DNA from: Diaporthe sp. PMI_573
Taxonomy: Eukaryota > Ascomycota > Sordariomycetes > Diaporthales > Diaporthaceae
Reading direction: 5' to 3'
DNA: 64,000 bases
Assembly: GCA_021399435.1 (NCBI GenBank)
Contig: JAJTUP010000024.1
Span: 124,001 to 188,000, forward strand
Shown in pieces: positions 11,921-24,064 of this stretch. Made by a program: the position numbers and the translations under genes. The notes beneath the pieces were generated by a model. That model saw only the letters and a list, made by a program, of their open reading frames with translations. It made no database searches and was not told where the DNA came from. Each line of letters opens with the position of its first letter. Positions within the stretch are counted from its first letter, which is position 1.

Positions 11921-13204
11921 ATGCCCTCGATACTGAAGACCATCGGCACAGCACTGCTGCTTGCCACTTCTTCTCTGGCACTAGTGGCGCGCAGCCCTCA
12001 ACACCTGGACCTCAGGGAGCTCGGGCTACCGGAAAGGCGGGCAGACCCGAGTCTGACAGGTTACCTCGGTGCCTTTTTTCTTGGGAACGATCCCGACGTG
12101 TATTTTTACCTGAGCAATGGAAACGACGCCATCTCGTTTAAGGCACTCAACGGTGGCAAAGCAGTGATCGTGCCCAGCGCGGGCACTGGTGGCGTCCGGG
12201 ACCCTGCGATAGTCCCTGGTGGTGGTGCTGAGGCTGGCAAGAAGTGGTATATCGTCGGTACAGATCTGGACATCGGCAAGGTGTGTGACTATACTGCAAA
12301 CCCTGCAGCTTGACTTAAGTATTGGGTTGATACTGACTGAGTTGCAGACGACATGGGATGCGGCGCAGAGGACTGGCTCGCGGGGCATTTTCGTGTGGGA
12401 GAGCACCGACTTGATCAACTGGAAGAACGAGAGGCTCGTCCAGGTCGAGGACAAGACTGCCGGCATGGTCTGGGCCCCAGAGGCAATCTGGGATGCCAAC
12501 AAGGGCCAGTACCTAGTCCACTGGGCTTCTAAATTCTACGCGGCGTCCGACACCAGCCACACTGGCACGCCGTCGAACATCAAGATCCGCTTTGCATGTA
12601 TGCAATAATCCCTCCATGTGTCCTTTGTCTCGAGCCACCAAGCTTGATATGAGTGCAAACATTCAACGCGCCACGATCGTGGTGCGAAGAAGCGCAGCAA
12701 AAAGATTCCAATTCGTGGTCGAGTATTTGCTAACCAAAATCAACAGACACCAGCGACTTCAAGACGTTCAGCACACCAGCAACCTACATCGACAGAGCAC
12801 CAACCAACATCATCGACCTCAATATCCTTCCCTACGGAAGCAGCGACCAAAACGCCTACCTCCGCTTCCTCAAGGATGAGACGCTCAAGAACGTCTTTGT
12901 GGAGTACTCGACGACTGGTCTGAACGGGACTTGGACTCGCCCCGGCGGCAGCGGCGCCTACATTCGCGCGCAGACCGAGGGGCCCGCGGCGTACTGGGAC
13001 AACAAGGCCGCGGGCAAGGTGAACCTGCTCGTCGACTACTACGGCGGCAACGGCTACGCGCCGGTCTCTACCACAAACCCTAGGAGCAACAGCGGCTGGG
13101 CGGACAGCAGCACGGCGAACTTCCCTGGCGGACTGAGGCACGGCAGCGTGCTGCCTATCACTGCGGCGCAGTACAGTACTCTCAGCGCTGCTAAGTGGTC
13201 GTAG
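11921..13204 (+). CDS. Secreted GH43-family arabinosidase
   Basis: Plant cell-wall enzyme, probably an exo-acting alpha-L-arabinofuranosidase on arabinan or arabinoxylan side chains (substrate inferred). Three exons: 11921-12280, 12348-12597, 12747-13204, giving 355 residues. The ATG at 11921 is chosen because it directly precedes a signal peptide (MPSILKTIGTALLLATSSLA), which is followed by a short propeptide with a dibasic site near residue 40. GH43 landmarks: LGAFFLGNDPDVYFYLSNG, GGVRDPAIVPGG with the likely base D94, GTDLDIGKTTWDAA across the first splice, MVWAPEAIWD, then IIDLNILPYGS and RFLKDE, ending LRHGSVLPIT. It is a catalytic domain only, without a carbohydrate-binding module. Its 3' end faces the 67-residue gene 215 bp away. 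Confidence 0.9.
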
Positions 13205-13419
13205 TTGGGCTGGATAATGTTTTGGGGGTGAGCAGTGCGTGCATTTACCGAGCGGACATGCATTTACAGGCAATCGAGGCATCTGCGCCTTGGGGTATGA
13301 AGTGTTATCTTCGATTGTAAATATTATCACTGAAGCGCTTTCATATACGTATCCCTCCTCGTTGTAATACATGTTGATGAACCCGCTGTCGTTCGTAATA
13401 TCATTCCATCTCCCAAAGC

Positions 13420-13708
13420 TTAGTTGCCGCCGGGGATCTTCTCGTTGACCTTTTTGTTTACGACATTGTTGATGGTGCCGTTGGCTGACGAGGGGACGCC
13501 GGCCTTGCCGGTTGCGCTGTTGACCTCTGTTGATGTGCCCAGTTAGCATACTTGAACGTCAATGTGGGAGCGGTCTGGCTGTTGACAAGCAATCAAGGGG
13601 GTGATTCGTACGCTTGTCGATGGCGCTATCGGCTGAGCGCTCGACGCCGTTGCCGGGCTGAGAGTCCTTGCCGAGCTTGCTCTGGGCGGCGTTCTTGAGG
13701 GAGTCCAT
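13420..13708 (-). CDS. Small hydrophilic fungal protein (67 aa)
   Basis: Two exons on the minus strand: 13708-13612 and 13526-13420, joined by an 85-nt intron with a CTAAC branch site and CAACAG acceptor. The product starts MDSLKNAAQSKLGKDSQPG and continues through ADSAIDKQVNSATGKAGVP to the end NKKVNEKIPGGN. It is charged, Gly/Asn/Ser-rich, has no signal peptide or TM segment, and looks intrinsically disordered. Repeating short VN..K units occur in the second half. Small, soluble, stress- or conidiation-linked proteins of this type are common in fungi, but I cannot assign a family. A TATATAA element lies about 145 bp upstream, consistent with strong or inducible transcription. Kept frame across the intron supports the gene. 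Confidence 0.7.
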
Positions 13709-13851
13709 GTTGTAGAAGGATTTCGGTGAAGTTGATTTTTTTAGGTGCGGAAATTGAAAATGAGTCTGTAGCTTGGTTTGTGTAGTTGTGTAGATTGAAT
13801 TGTGCTGGAATTCATTCAACAGCTAGAAACGTCGACATAGGCATTGAGTCC

Positions 13852-13858
13852 TTATATA
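13852..13858 (-). promoter_or_regulatory. TATA box of the 67-aa gene
   Basis: TATATAA on the minus strand about 145 bp upstream of the ATG at 13708. Confidence 0.45.
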
Positions 13859-13859
13859 C

Positions 13860-16800
13860 ATCTATTTGCTGCACTACGTCTGTTGTCATATTGCGCAGGT
13901 TGGATATGTTGTCATGGAGATTTCGTCATTGTGCGCAGTACCCCATCCCACTTTTCTGGTCGACACTGCTGCTGCTCTGCTGCACCACTGACTATTCGGC
14001 TTCAGTTTTCGACAACAGCATCAATGTTCGTGAATATCGAGGCAGTGCATGCTAGACTTTGGCTGCGTGATACGTCAGAGTCATATGCGAGAACTGGTTC
14101 GACCCTGAGATGACATCAAACGATCAGCGTGAATCCTGGTACATTGTCGCGGCTCTGCAAGGCACATGAAATCATTGTGGGTCTCACGGCTAGGAGTGCC
14201 GACTTCAACCCAAAAGACGTCTTCATTATGACGAACAACTTGACGCTCAATAAAATCGCTGTATTGATTTGGCACCGGGTTTTTGTAAGATATTTGGAGT
14301 TTGACAGGTACGCTTGAGTCTTGAAGCAGGCAAAAGAGCCTGGCAAAAAACACTCTGTGCGGTGTGCAGTCGTTCTCAGTCTAACCCCAATGACCCGTCC
14401 GAGATTGGGACAGGCAGGTCTTTCCGAGCAACGAAATGCAAAACAGTGCTGTTCATCTGCGATTGAAGAAAGGTACAATTGCGACTGAAATATGTCTAGC
14501 ATGTCGCAGGTGGGTGGTCTATTGGGAGTGATAGCATCAATTGGCGTAAAAGGACAGAACCCTTGACGGGGGGTTTTGCACCAGTCACTAGATTGCGACT
14601 GGCAGACGGGTTCTCAAAATAATGAAACAATGATATGATACTCAATTGAAACTTCTCAAGGAATGACTGGGTCAAGTAAGACGAGGGATTGATTACTCGA
14701 GTACATCCATCTATTGCTGAAGTCCAAACAAATCAAGCAGGGCCCTCGCGCACGGCTCCTGCAAATAAGGCCTCGTCAGAGGGATTACAGACCTAACAGG
14801 TATCTGGCTAAAATAGCATACTGATAATAATTGCCAGAGACGTCAACTCTCGGCCAACTATCTGTGCTCGGATCTAGACTTTGTCGATCTCAGCCTTCAA
14901 GCTCGACCAAGTGGTGCTGCGCACAACAGGTTACTACCGTGTTTCGTTTCTGAATATGGACTGATAACCATGCTCGTATACAGACACATGTTGCGCTCTC
15001 AACCGAGGTGGTGGTGCTCTTTGTGCTAGCAAATACGCAGCCGTATCTTGAAGGACCATATCAGATACGAAGACTTGCCCATGGCACTAAACTATTGCTA
15101 ATGGAAATATTCGGCTCGTACCGTAAAGCTCGAGGCCCTCTTAATCCCTGAGTAATATGCATGCTTGGTGTGTCAGACTGACAGCTCTCCGCTTATCAGA
15201 GCTGTGAGACAGGGACAGAGAGCAGTTAGGTTATGAGTCTATATGGGCACATCAAGCAACGTGATCGTCACTGGTCGATTATGTTCCGAGTGCAGCGCTT
15301 GCAGGTGGAGTATATCTGTTGACATATACATGTAGTGTGATTGTGCAATTCTTAGCGTCTGAGGGAATATATTGTCCAGAAAGCTTAGCTATCATTTGTC
15401 TGTAGCCAATTGCTTTTCCTCGGCTCAGCCACACTATGTACAAAGTTAATAGGCTTTTAGAGTGGCCTCATTTGCCTTCCTCGCAAGGCGAAACGACGGT
15501 GCAGCTTGGAGCTCATGCCTGAGTTTCCAAAACCGATTTCTTGCTGCCTTATGTGCTGGCAACCGTATTCTCAACAAAAGCATAAAATTTTCTGTCTGTA
15601 ACACGAGCGAGGGCGAACACGGGAAGAGTTGCATGCGAAAATGTTCAGCCTTATGACTGACGGCCCTTGCCCTTGAGGCTCCTCGAGGCAGTTGACCCCT
15701 GCCCGTGAAGCGTCACGGTATAGATCACAAACATTGCAAGAGCCACCCCTGATGCAAATATGCAGGGAGATGTTATCGTACCAGAGTTGCATTCTTTCAC
15801 TTGAAAGCCACGGCGTTCTCAAACACCTGAAAGGAAAGGATAAGCCCGGTGGAGGCGCTGAACCGTCATCGACTCTGGTCCAATCCTCAACACATCACAT
15901 CCAGTGACCAGAGATTTCATCGTGGGCAAGGTCGGACCAGGAAAGGCGGCGCCAGCGCACGAATCACCGCATGACACGGCACGGGCACGACAAGGGCTGT
16001 CCGCTGTCTGGGGCGGCTTGGCAACGTCCCGGGTCTATGCGAATCCAGGCCGGAATCCGAACCTTGTGCGGACCAACGACACGAAATGGCGCGGCGTGGT
16101 CGTGGGAGGCGAGAAAAGGACGAATGAAGCCAAAAAAGGAAAATAAAAGGCCTCAGACGGATGCAACTCTGTTTCCTGGTCCGCAAACTTCTGGCCCGTG
16201 ACGGCACGGGAGATGGCGATGCGGCGAGGTCGGGGGTAGATTGGGCCACCGTCCGAAGTTTTAGGCGAGCCAAGCCTTTCACGGCGGTCTGCTCGCCTGC
16301 GGCGGTGGCTGTCTGCATTGACCTTGTTTGAGCAAATCGGAAGGAACTCTAGACCGCATTTCGCGCCTGTGTCCTGGGTTATGCCTGGGTTCGTTGGCCC
16401 CGTGCATGGCGAGACTGGATGAATTCGACGCTCCATACCGTAGATCATCTGGCGGATGACGTCTTGTTGCACCACGTAGAGCATGATAACGTGCACAGTT
16501 GCCTTGAATCCAGTGACAGAGTTATCATGCTTCCAAGAACAAAAGGTATGGTGCTTACGATGCGGTCGTCTCACGATGCTGAGTACGAGGCCCAAACCAC
16601 CGGCTCTGTCCCTGGGGGCTGGGCTGCGCCGACAACGAAAGCAACAATGTGCACACATGTCGCCGACTCGCTAGCCTCCCTCGTTAACCACCTCTGATCA
16701 ATCATGCACACTAGCCCAACCATTCAGCCCAAAGTGCAAGCGTCAGTGGCAGTGTTGACTTGTATAAGCCGGCGCGTGCAGCATATATGCCAAGGATATG

Positions 16801-17071
16801 TGCCGGGCTGGGATCCCCGTAGTAAGGCTGCGATCACAAGAGGCGGGTGCCCAGCCACGGCCAGCACTCTGAGGGAAAAGCCCAGTCTGTAGCAGAAGGC
16901 GAGGCACATGTGCCAACTCATGCCTTGTTATAATGCCCTGGCCGGTGCCACCCGGGCTCAAGAGTGATTGTGCGGTATCCCGTCTTCGGCCTTCTCATCT
17001 TTTTCTCCACACATGGGTCCACTGCCTTTGCGCGATTCCAGATCACCGAGGAGGTGATACAGCCAGTCAAC
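13860..17071. other. Long gene-free stretch (about 3.2 kb)
   Basis: No domain or intron-exon pattern is recognisable. 14.0-15.7 kb is AT-rich and has no long frames; 15.9-16.7 kb is GC-rich with a 207-codon minus-strand frame that shows no family features. It may hold 5' UTR of the DUF2456 gene at its right end. Confidence 0.45.
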
Positions 17072-17969
17072 ATGGCTAGGGGAGCAAAGAACGTCCTGCA
17101 GACCTGGTGGACGAACGTCTCCAAGCCGAACTTTCGGGAGACATCCGAGGACGCGCCCGGCCTGCCGCTGAGCAACTATACCACGACCGAACGCCAGACC
17201 CCACCGAACGTCCGCCTTCCGGACAAGAGGGTGCCGAGCTCACACTTGACTCTGCACCAGTTCTTGTATATCGCTGGCTCGCATGGCATCGGTGCCTTGA
17301 TCATATCGGGCGGCATCAACTTTGCCCTCGCCTATGGTTAGTCGGCATCCTGGGCCTCTGGCACATGCCTGTCATGCCTTACTGACACTGACGGAACCAA
17401 CAGCCATGTACACCACGACCGATGACCCGATCAGGCTGTGGCAGTTCCCCAACACGCTGGCCGGCGACACGGCTGTGACCATCATCGTGCAGTGCCTGAT
17501 GACATGGATGATTGAGATGTTCATCGTGAACCGGGACCTGCGCAAGGGCAACATCCAGCCCATCGGGTTCATCTCGGAGCCCAGCTCGACGGATCGCCTG
17601 AGCCGATGGATCCGCTGGTTCATGCTGCTAGACCAGTCGAAGCAGCTGCGCAAGCGGCGGGGCAGCATAAAGCGCAAGGCGCTGTACGTGCTCGCGCAGG
17701 TCGTCCGGGCCCTCATGGTGGCGTTCGTCAGCTTCTGCATCCTGTTCGGGCCGTCCGTCGGGATCCTCACCGCCGTCGGGTCCAAGGTCGGCGCCGGTGG
17801 CGACTGGGTGTATCCGTCGCGGTGGGCGCCCGAGATCTTCAAGCTGGTCCTCGGCGGCGTGCTGGCGGTCATGACGACGCCCTTCTTTGCCATGTTTTGG
17901 ATGGTCAAGTGCGGGTGGGACGGCGGGATCCACGAGGCGGTTATGATTGACGGGAATGAGTACAAGTAA
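17072..17969 (+). CDS. DUF2456-type integral membrane protein
   Basis: Fungal membrane protein of unknown function. Two exons: 17072-17336 and 17404-17969, 276 residues; the 67-nt intron has a CTGAC branch site and CAACAG acceptor. After a ~65-residue hydrophilic N-terminus come about four hydrophobic segments: HGIGALIISGGINFALAY (across the splice), TAVTIIVQCLMTWMIEMFIV, the segment beginning ALMVAFVSFCILFGPSVG, and LVLGGVLAVMTTPFFAMFW. The second is followed by the charged block NRDLRKGNIQPIGFI typical of the family. It is probably located in an internal or plasma membrane. The function is not known for the family. The gene stands alone between two long spacers. Confidence 0.82.
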
Positions 17970-19675
17970 TGAGAAACACGACGGGATATGACGGAACTTC
18001 ATGACGACGGAACGCGATACGCACACGACGACACAACCTCACAATACGACAGAACGACATGATAGAATCAATGACCTCTTACATACGAAACCATGATGGA
18101 AACTTCCAAGCGCGGGAGTCGAGCGGAAACGAACGACGTAGTAACGGCATCCTGGCGGATGGGGCCACAACACGAGCCCGGGCGACGCGGGCCGGCGTGC
18201 TTACGGCGTCGACGTTTTGATGTTTTATGACGTTTCCAGCAGGGCCCGGGGAATCCGCCCCGGCCCACCTAGACATCTGCCGGTGGTAGTCTCGCAGGTA
18301 CGAGTCGGACCAGGCCAGTCACGGCCACCTTGGCGTGTCGTGCCCGCGAACTCTGAAATCCACCGGGGCAAAGCTTGTGAATTATAGTCAACGAGAGGCA
18401 CCTGAGCTTGCAGGAGAGGGGGAGCTTTGACTGTTACCACCCTTGGTCATTCACGGACATGCCACAGCAGGCAGAGCAGGAGTAAATCGGGGATATCATC
18501 GACAAATCTTGTCACGGGTCATGCTCGCAGAGCGGGGGAGAATGAGGGCATCCAGTGTGCCGATCGTCGAGATCCCCATCCCTGCCTCCAGCCCGCGACC
18601 CCTGACATGGCCGGATTCCTTGACAAAGCCGGGTCCTGTGACGCTTGGCTAGCGCGAAAGGAAGCCCAGCTTGAGTAAGAAGCCGATTGCTCGAGCAGGG
18701 CTGGCAGGGCAATCACCCAGCCCTCTGCAGGTTTTGCAGAGGCTGGTGACTGACGAGCCGGGGAGTTCTTGGTCGTGCTCGGATGCCGTTCATGTTGGTG
18801 CTGCAGCAGCGAGGTTGCATTGGCAGCCACGGCTCCGACTCGATGAGGGCAACATCGCCGCGGGAAGAGCGTGCCTTGCACTAGACCGCGGCCCCGCTGC
18901 TCCGCAATTGGCTGCGGGCCCGCAGCTGGGAGGGTTGCCCGACCCCGTAGCGCGCATTTCCCCTGCTTCTCGTCTGTTTCGTTTCATGTCTGAAGGCGCT
19001 CCCATCCTCTCTCTCTCACTTGTCAGATAGGCATAAGCTTCAGGAATGAGACAGATCGGCCTGCGCGATGCCCTCCACAACCGTGCCCCCTCAGGCTCCC
19101 ACATGCTTTATAGGACAGATGGGCTGACAGGCAGAATCTTCCCCGGGCTGGGACGACATTGGACGAAGATGGGCAAGATCATTTGCCCGCACAGACGGGC
19201 AGGTGATAACATGCGGGATGTGGTATTGTGACAGGAGTCGAGGGGGTCGCCTTTGGGGCCTGCAGATGGGTCAGTGCTCTGCATATTATTGGCGCAGGGT
19301 GCGGCAGAAGCTCTGAGAACTGTCCGAACAAGACTATCTTGTTTTTTAACCCAGTTCACCCAACCTCGCTCGGATGTCTCCACATGATGTTGCCCGCCAC
19401 ATGCACAGGCTCTAGAATGATTCGATAGTTGTGTTGTGATATAAGTCGCATGGCGGACGGCCTGCCAGTGTGCTTTTGATCTACCCCCGGCTTTGGACTA
19501 CTGTAAATGTTTACCATTGTGCCACCGCCTTCACCCTCCCTCTTCCACCCAACCCTTGCCGTCTCATATCGCTGCTTTTCTCAGACGCCCATACTTCTTC
19601 ACCATTGACGGAACCGCCCGTAGTCAGGCCTCTAGGCCCAATCCATATCATTCAACGCCGTTGCTCTAGCCCATC
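17970..19675. other. Gene-free stretch
   Basis: About 1.7 kb. Overlapping frames of 65-120 codons on both strands lack domain features. A GATATAAG element at 19438-19445 lies about 235 bp before the next ATG. Confidence 0.45.
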
Positions 19676-20366
19676 ATGGTTCGTCTGTGGCTGCGACATA
19701 TCTTCGGCGATGCCAGGAAAAAGGCGTTACAAAAGTAATAATACTACTCCCCATGCCTCTATTGATCGTGGGTGGCTTTGCCGTTGACGGTTTATTGGCC
19801 GGGTCCTTTGGATCACATTAGCTGACGCCACCCAGATCGAGCGATCCGACCTTCTCACCTATATTTGAGGAGCCTGTCGTCAATTCAACACCCATGGTAA
19901 GAGACCCCGGACTAACCCACGCATCTGAACATATAATCCTGACTGTGAAACAAAGTGGCGCTCAAGCCTTCGCCTTGCAAATCTGCCAGCCCGCGTCGAC
20001 TACGACGAAGAGGAAGAGGAAGAGGAAGAGGAAGACGACTTTCAACCGATGTGGTACAAAGAATCACCCCACCCATCACGCTGTGAGTGCTGCATCGAGG
20101 GCACGGGCTTCCCGCGGCCGCCATCCTCGGCCCTGGGCAGCTCAGATTATGGCGGTCACCACCGCAAGACGTCGAGGGCCTCAACGCACATATCGACCGT
20201 CTCGACCGAAAGCGAGGCTAGCTCCAGTCCGGGCGACAAAGGCCCCGGTGCCGATCCTGCATCTGACACAACCGTCCGGCTGCGACGTTCCGTGAGCACC
20301 TTTGGTCTCAGGATGAAGAAAAGTATGGGGACTTTGAACAGAAGGCCGAGTGGGATGCTGCGATGA
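19676..20366 (+). CDS. Acidic/serine-rich small fungal protein, unknown
   Basis: Three-exon model: 19676-19734, 19836-19896, 19956-20366, giving 176 residues. Support comes from three frame-consistent exons with good signals: donor GTAATA and acceptor CCCAG for intron 1; donor GTAAGA, a CTAAC branch site and acceptor AAAG for intron 2. The product starts MVRLWLRHIFGDARKKALQ, has an acidic run DYDEEEEEEEEDDF (encoded by a GAA/GAG microsatellite), a CECC motif, a Ser/Thr-rich middle and a basic end (MKKSMGTLNRRPSGMLR). It has no signal peptide or TM segment and is probably mostly disordered. A GTGAGT inside exon 3 at the CECC codons could be a further donor, so the exact middle is uncertain. 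No family recognised. Confidence 0.6.
20007..20035 (+). repeat. GAAGAG microsatellite in coding sequence
   Basis: Short purine repeat of GAA/GAG codons encoding the poly-Glu run of the 176-residue protein. Such tracts change length easily, so the acidic run may vary between strains. Confidence 0.8.
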
Positions 20367-22265
20367 GCATGCCGTGCACGTGCTGCTATGTGAAAATGAG
20401 TCGATGTATGCGATGTATGACCACACCACGGACGCGATATCTAGCATTAGAGGTCAGGATGGCAAAGAAAATGGGAAGATTGGGATGGATTCACGATAAC
20501 GAACTGTATGAGAAATGCAAAAGTTTCCGGGGTTGGATTTGTAGATATTCAAGCTAAAGGACGGGGTATATGACACATTCTTTGAATTTCGGAGCAAGCT
20601 GTGAAACATATATGCATCGCTGTTACTCCTGTGGAGTGTAGTATATAGGGGGCGGTCAGAGCCCCACTGACCGTAAGCTTTGTACTCGCCCTTTGTGTTG
20701 AACCCACACCCACACTGCGAGCGCCAAACTGCGAGGTGTACCGGTTAGCCAGGTAACTGCCAATCGAAAGGATGCAGCTGCTGAAAATCCCTCACGAATC
20801 GACTGGTCTCGTCTTTATTCTTTGAGATTTGTAAGCATACTGGACAACATGATATCGAAAGGACGTCCCTGGTGTTTCTGGTTGTTTGATGTCGTCGTCT
20901 TGTAGAAAGTGCAAGAGGTCCGGCTGTGAACTTGATGGGCAGACTGCAGCTCCATCAAAACGCAAGTATGTTCTGCTAGGCTGCCATGGCTTCCAGGAGG
21001 GTAAGGTTACACTTGTATGCCAGCTCGTCCTTGCTAGTAATAATTATTTGGACGAATTCGCGGAGCGAACGTTAGGATAGAAATACTAAGCTTGGGACTG
21101 GAGAGATTGCAAATATTATGACGGTGTAGGAATTTGTTCGGCTACTGCCGTAGTTCATCGTCTGCTGCGAGCATACCCTAGGGTATGTAAGCCGAGTTGA
21201 CTCTGTGTTGCACGGCCCTGGGATTCACGGAAGATCTGAGCCCCTACTGGTGTCTCACCTAAATTGAGGGCTACGAATTCTGCATCTAGAACTGACGCGT
21301 GGTCAAACCCTTTTCTGTCTTACAGCCAAAAGGATTCACTGCTATCGCAGCCGCATTCTCTCTCCAAGATGCTGACATCATTAACGTGTGTGGGTCAGGA
21401 TCCTGTTCGCCCATGATGGACCAACCCTTTTGAGCCGTGCCAGTCCTGTAATCTTGTCCCGCTCCTGAACCCCTGTATTTTCAAACAAAACGCCCCTCTC
21501 TCATCCTCGATGCCCATCTAGAAGCTAGAAGCTCAGCGACGACCACAGACTCCCTGGGCCCGCCATCTCGGACAGTAGCCCGGTCTAGAAGTTGCACAGC
21601 GTGGCGGACAAGGCCCGAGATGACAGGCAGATCATTGCCATGAGCTTAGTGCCCTCGTACACTGGGCCGGGTGGCGTGGGTCCCAGGACACTGTTTTTCC
21701 GTGTGTGCAATTGTAAAACGACAGGCCCACTGCATTAATTAAATGTTCACTCACCGTTCGAGCCCCAGCTGCTAGCCCCTGATCCAACCGCCCGAGATCG
21801 TCAATGTTCCGTTGCCAAGCTTCGCACCAAGCTTGTCGCCAAGAGATATCCCCAGATTTGGCAGATGCTGATGGCTTGGCGATGCACGATGCCATCAAGA
21901 ATGATCTTCATAGCCCATTTGAGAGAAATCACAGTGAAGATTCCGCATATGCAGCGAGTCTTGTGTGTTTGAAAGCTTCTGGTCAGGGCGTCCACATGAT
22001 TCTGACCGAGAAGCCCCTATTTGTGCCCTCCACGCCCGGGTTAGACTCGTAAACATTCATTACGCTGAAACAGGCACACAGGAAACAATTGCCCGAGTGG
22101 GCGCCCGAATACGCGCCGGTCAAGACGACTACGCTACTTCTTGCGTGGATCGAGTCGGGTCGGACCCATACACCTGCACGTCGTCGACTCCATCGCCAGC
22201 TTCGGTGCCGAACTCCCGCCCCAGGCCAGGCCTTGGAGGAAAGGAGGATGAGCGACCACCACGCA
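20367..22265. other. Gene-free stretch
   Basis: About 1.9 kb without recognisable genes. The right part is the promoter of the LPMO gene. Confidence 0.45.
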
Positions 22266-22271
22266 TATAAA
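22266..22271 (+). promoter_or_regulatory. TATA box of the AA9 LPMO gene
   Basis: TATAAA 234 bp upstream of the ATG at 22500; the following CT-rich leader fits a transcribed 5' UTR. Confidence 0.45.
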
Positions 22272-22499
22272 TCAGTCTCTCACCTCCGTGGCTATCTCCT
22301 TTGCCAAGCCCTTCAACAGACCATCACTCACTCAACCTTCTCTATTTCTTCATTCTTTTGCCGAGGATTTCCTCGTTGACACTCATTCGCTTCATTGACT
22401 GGAGACAACATTCTTGCCAATCCCACCATTCATTTCCAAAGCTGGTCTGGATTCATATCGTGGAACTGTCCTTCAAACACGAGTTAAAATCCCATAAAA

Positions 22500-23651
22500 A
22501 TGTCTTCCGTTGCTGTCAAGGCCCTGGCTGCCATCGTGGCTGGCGCAACCTCAGTTGCCGCCCACGGTCACGTCACCGGTATCAACGTGGCTGGCACCTG
22601 GTACGAAGGCTATGATCCGACTTCATTCCCTTACATGTCAAACCCTCCCACAGTTGTAGGCTGGACCGCATCCGATACGGACAATGGCTTTGTGGCCCCA
22701 GACGCCTATGCCTCGGGGGACATCATCTGCCACAAATCCGCCACCAACGCCAAGGGCTACGCGACAGCCAAGGCAGGCGACACCATCGAGGTCTACTGGA
22801 ACACCTGGCCCGACTCCCACAAGGGCCCGGTGATTGACTACCTCGCCAAGTGCGCGGGCGACGACTGCACGACTGCGGACAAGACGACGCTGGAGTTCTT
22901 CAAGATCGACGCCGTGGGTCTGGCCTCCGCCTCGGCCGACACCTGGGGTTCAGACCAGCTGATCAGCAACAACAACTCGTGGGTCCTCCAGATCCCGTCG
23001 ACCCTCGCGTCGGGAAACTACGTGCTGCGTCACGAGATCATCGCGCTGCACTCTGCCGAGAACTCAGACGGCGCCCAGAACTACCCGCAGTGCTTTAACC
23101 TCGCCATCACTGGCACTGGTGACCTTCAGCCCTCTGGTACGCTGGGTGAGGCACTCTACAAGGAGAGTGATGCCGGGATTCTGGTGAACATCTATAACTC
23201 CCTCACTTCCTATGATATCCCCGGCCCGACGCAGATTGCTGCTGGTACCAACCTGGCGCAGTCGGCTGTCCCTATCACTGCCAGCGCGAGTGCTGTCACT
23301 AGTAAGTCGGACTCTAAGCCCTCACTTGACCATACCTGTTACTTGATACTGACCATCAAAAGGTCTCTCTGGAGCTACAGGGGCAGCTGCGGCAACCTCG
23401 TCAGCTGCTCAGACCACACCGACTGGTCAGGCCGCTGCCTCTGGTGCTCCGGCCCAAACATCTTCCGCTGTGGCCGCGACTGGCTCAGCTGCCGCCTCCC
23501 AGACAAGCTCAGCTTCTGCGTAAGTATTTGAATAACCTTGAATGTTGCAAGTGCGAGGCTTTGGCTAATATCTGTGTTGCAAAGTGCCGCCACGTCTGCT
23601 GCCAAGTCTTGCAAGAAGCGTCGCCACGCTCGCGATGTGTCGAGGGTTTAA
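22500..23651 (+). CDS. AA9 lytic polysaccharide monooxygenase
   Basis: Secreted copper enzyme that cleaves cellulose or related glucans oxidatively. Three exons: 22500-23301, 23363-23519, 23585-23651, 341 residues. The signal peptide is residues 1-21, so the mature protein begins with H22 (HGHVTGI), the N-terminal copper His. The second copper His is H107 in [12 protein letters not shown]. The axial Tyr is Y195 in the QNYPQC motif. Cysteines at 77/198 and 118/123 fit family disulfides. After the catalytic domain (~residue 250) comes an Ala/Ser/Thr/Gln-rich low-complexity linker, but no CBM1. The protein ends in a short basic segment with a single Cys ([13 protein letters not shown]). The exon 2-3 structure is needed to see this tail. 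The cell-wall role is firm from the family; C1/C4 regioselectivity is not predictable by eye. Confidence 0.95.
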
Positions 23652-24064
23652 GTGGTTCTCGGATGAACACAAGGGAGATGAGTGGTGATCGACTTTCAAT
23701 TCGGTGGTGAAAGAGCTGCCCTGGTGGCTCTCTAGTCGCCAGTGTATAAATAGAAGCCTCGAAGTACATACTTGAGTATAGATTGAGAGATATTTCTCCT
23801 CGTAATACTGGTCAAACTCGTGATTAACGTCTCTTGTTGCCCATGTGAAGAATGGCCTTCTCACGCCCAAACGAAATAGCCCCTGCAGAACAAGCAAACT
23901 GTAAGTACGGGAAGTGACGGAGACTGGTAGTCCCTTAACTTTGCTCTGTAACAACATTCTCCGAGCAAATACATCTGATCAAAAACTCTCCCAGAATGGG
24001 TACCTCCACTGTAGTCCATACCCCACGCTCTCCTGAGACTGGCAGATCGCCCTGTCTCTGCATC
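23652..24064. other. Convergent spacer
   Basis: About 410 bp between the 3' ends of the LPMO gene and the surface-protein gene; holds both 3' UTRs, nothing else seen. Confidence 0.5.

Noticed and set aside
12740..13549. 269-codon minus-strand frame over the GH43 gene
   Set aside because: Antisense of the third GH43 exon; no domain features.
16035..16658. 207-codon minus-strand frame
   Set aside because: No signal peptide, TM segment or motif; composition Arg/Pro-rich, consistent with GC-rich spacer DNA.
20886..21080. Short frame with CRKCKRSGC resembling the start of a Zn2Cys6 regulator
   Set aside because: Only three to four Cys with wrong spacing for Zn2Cys6 and the frame ends after 64 codons; no continuation found.
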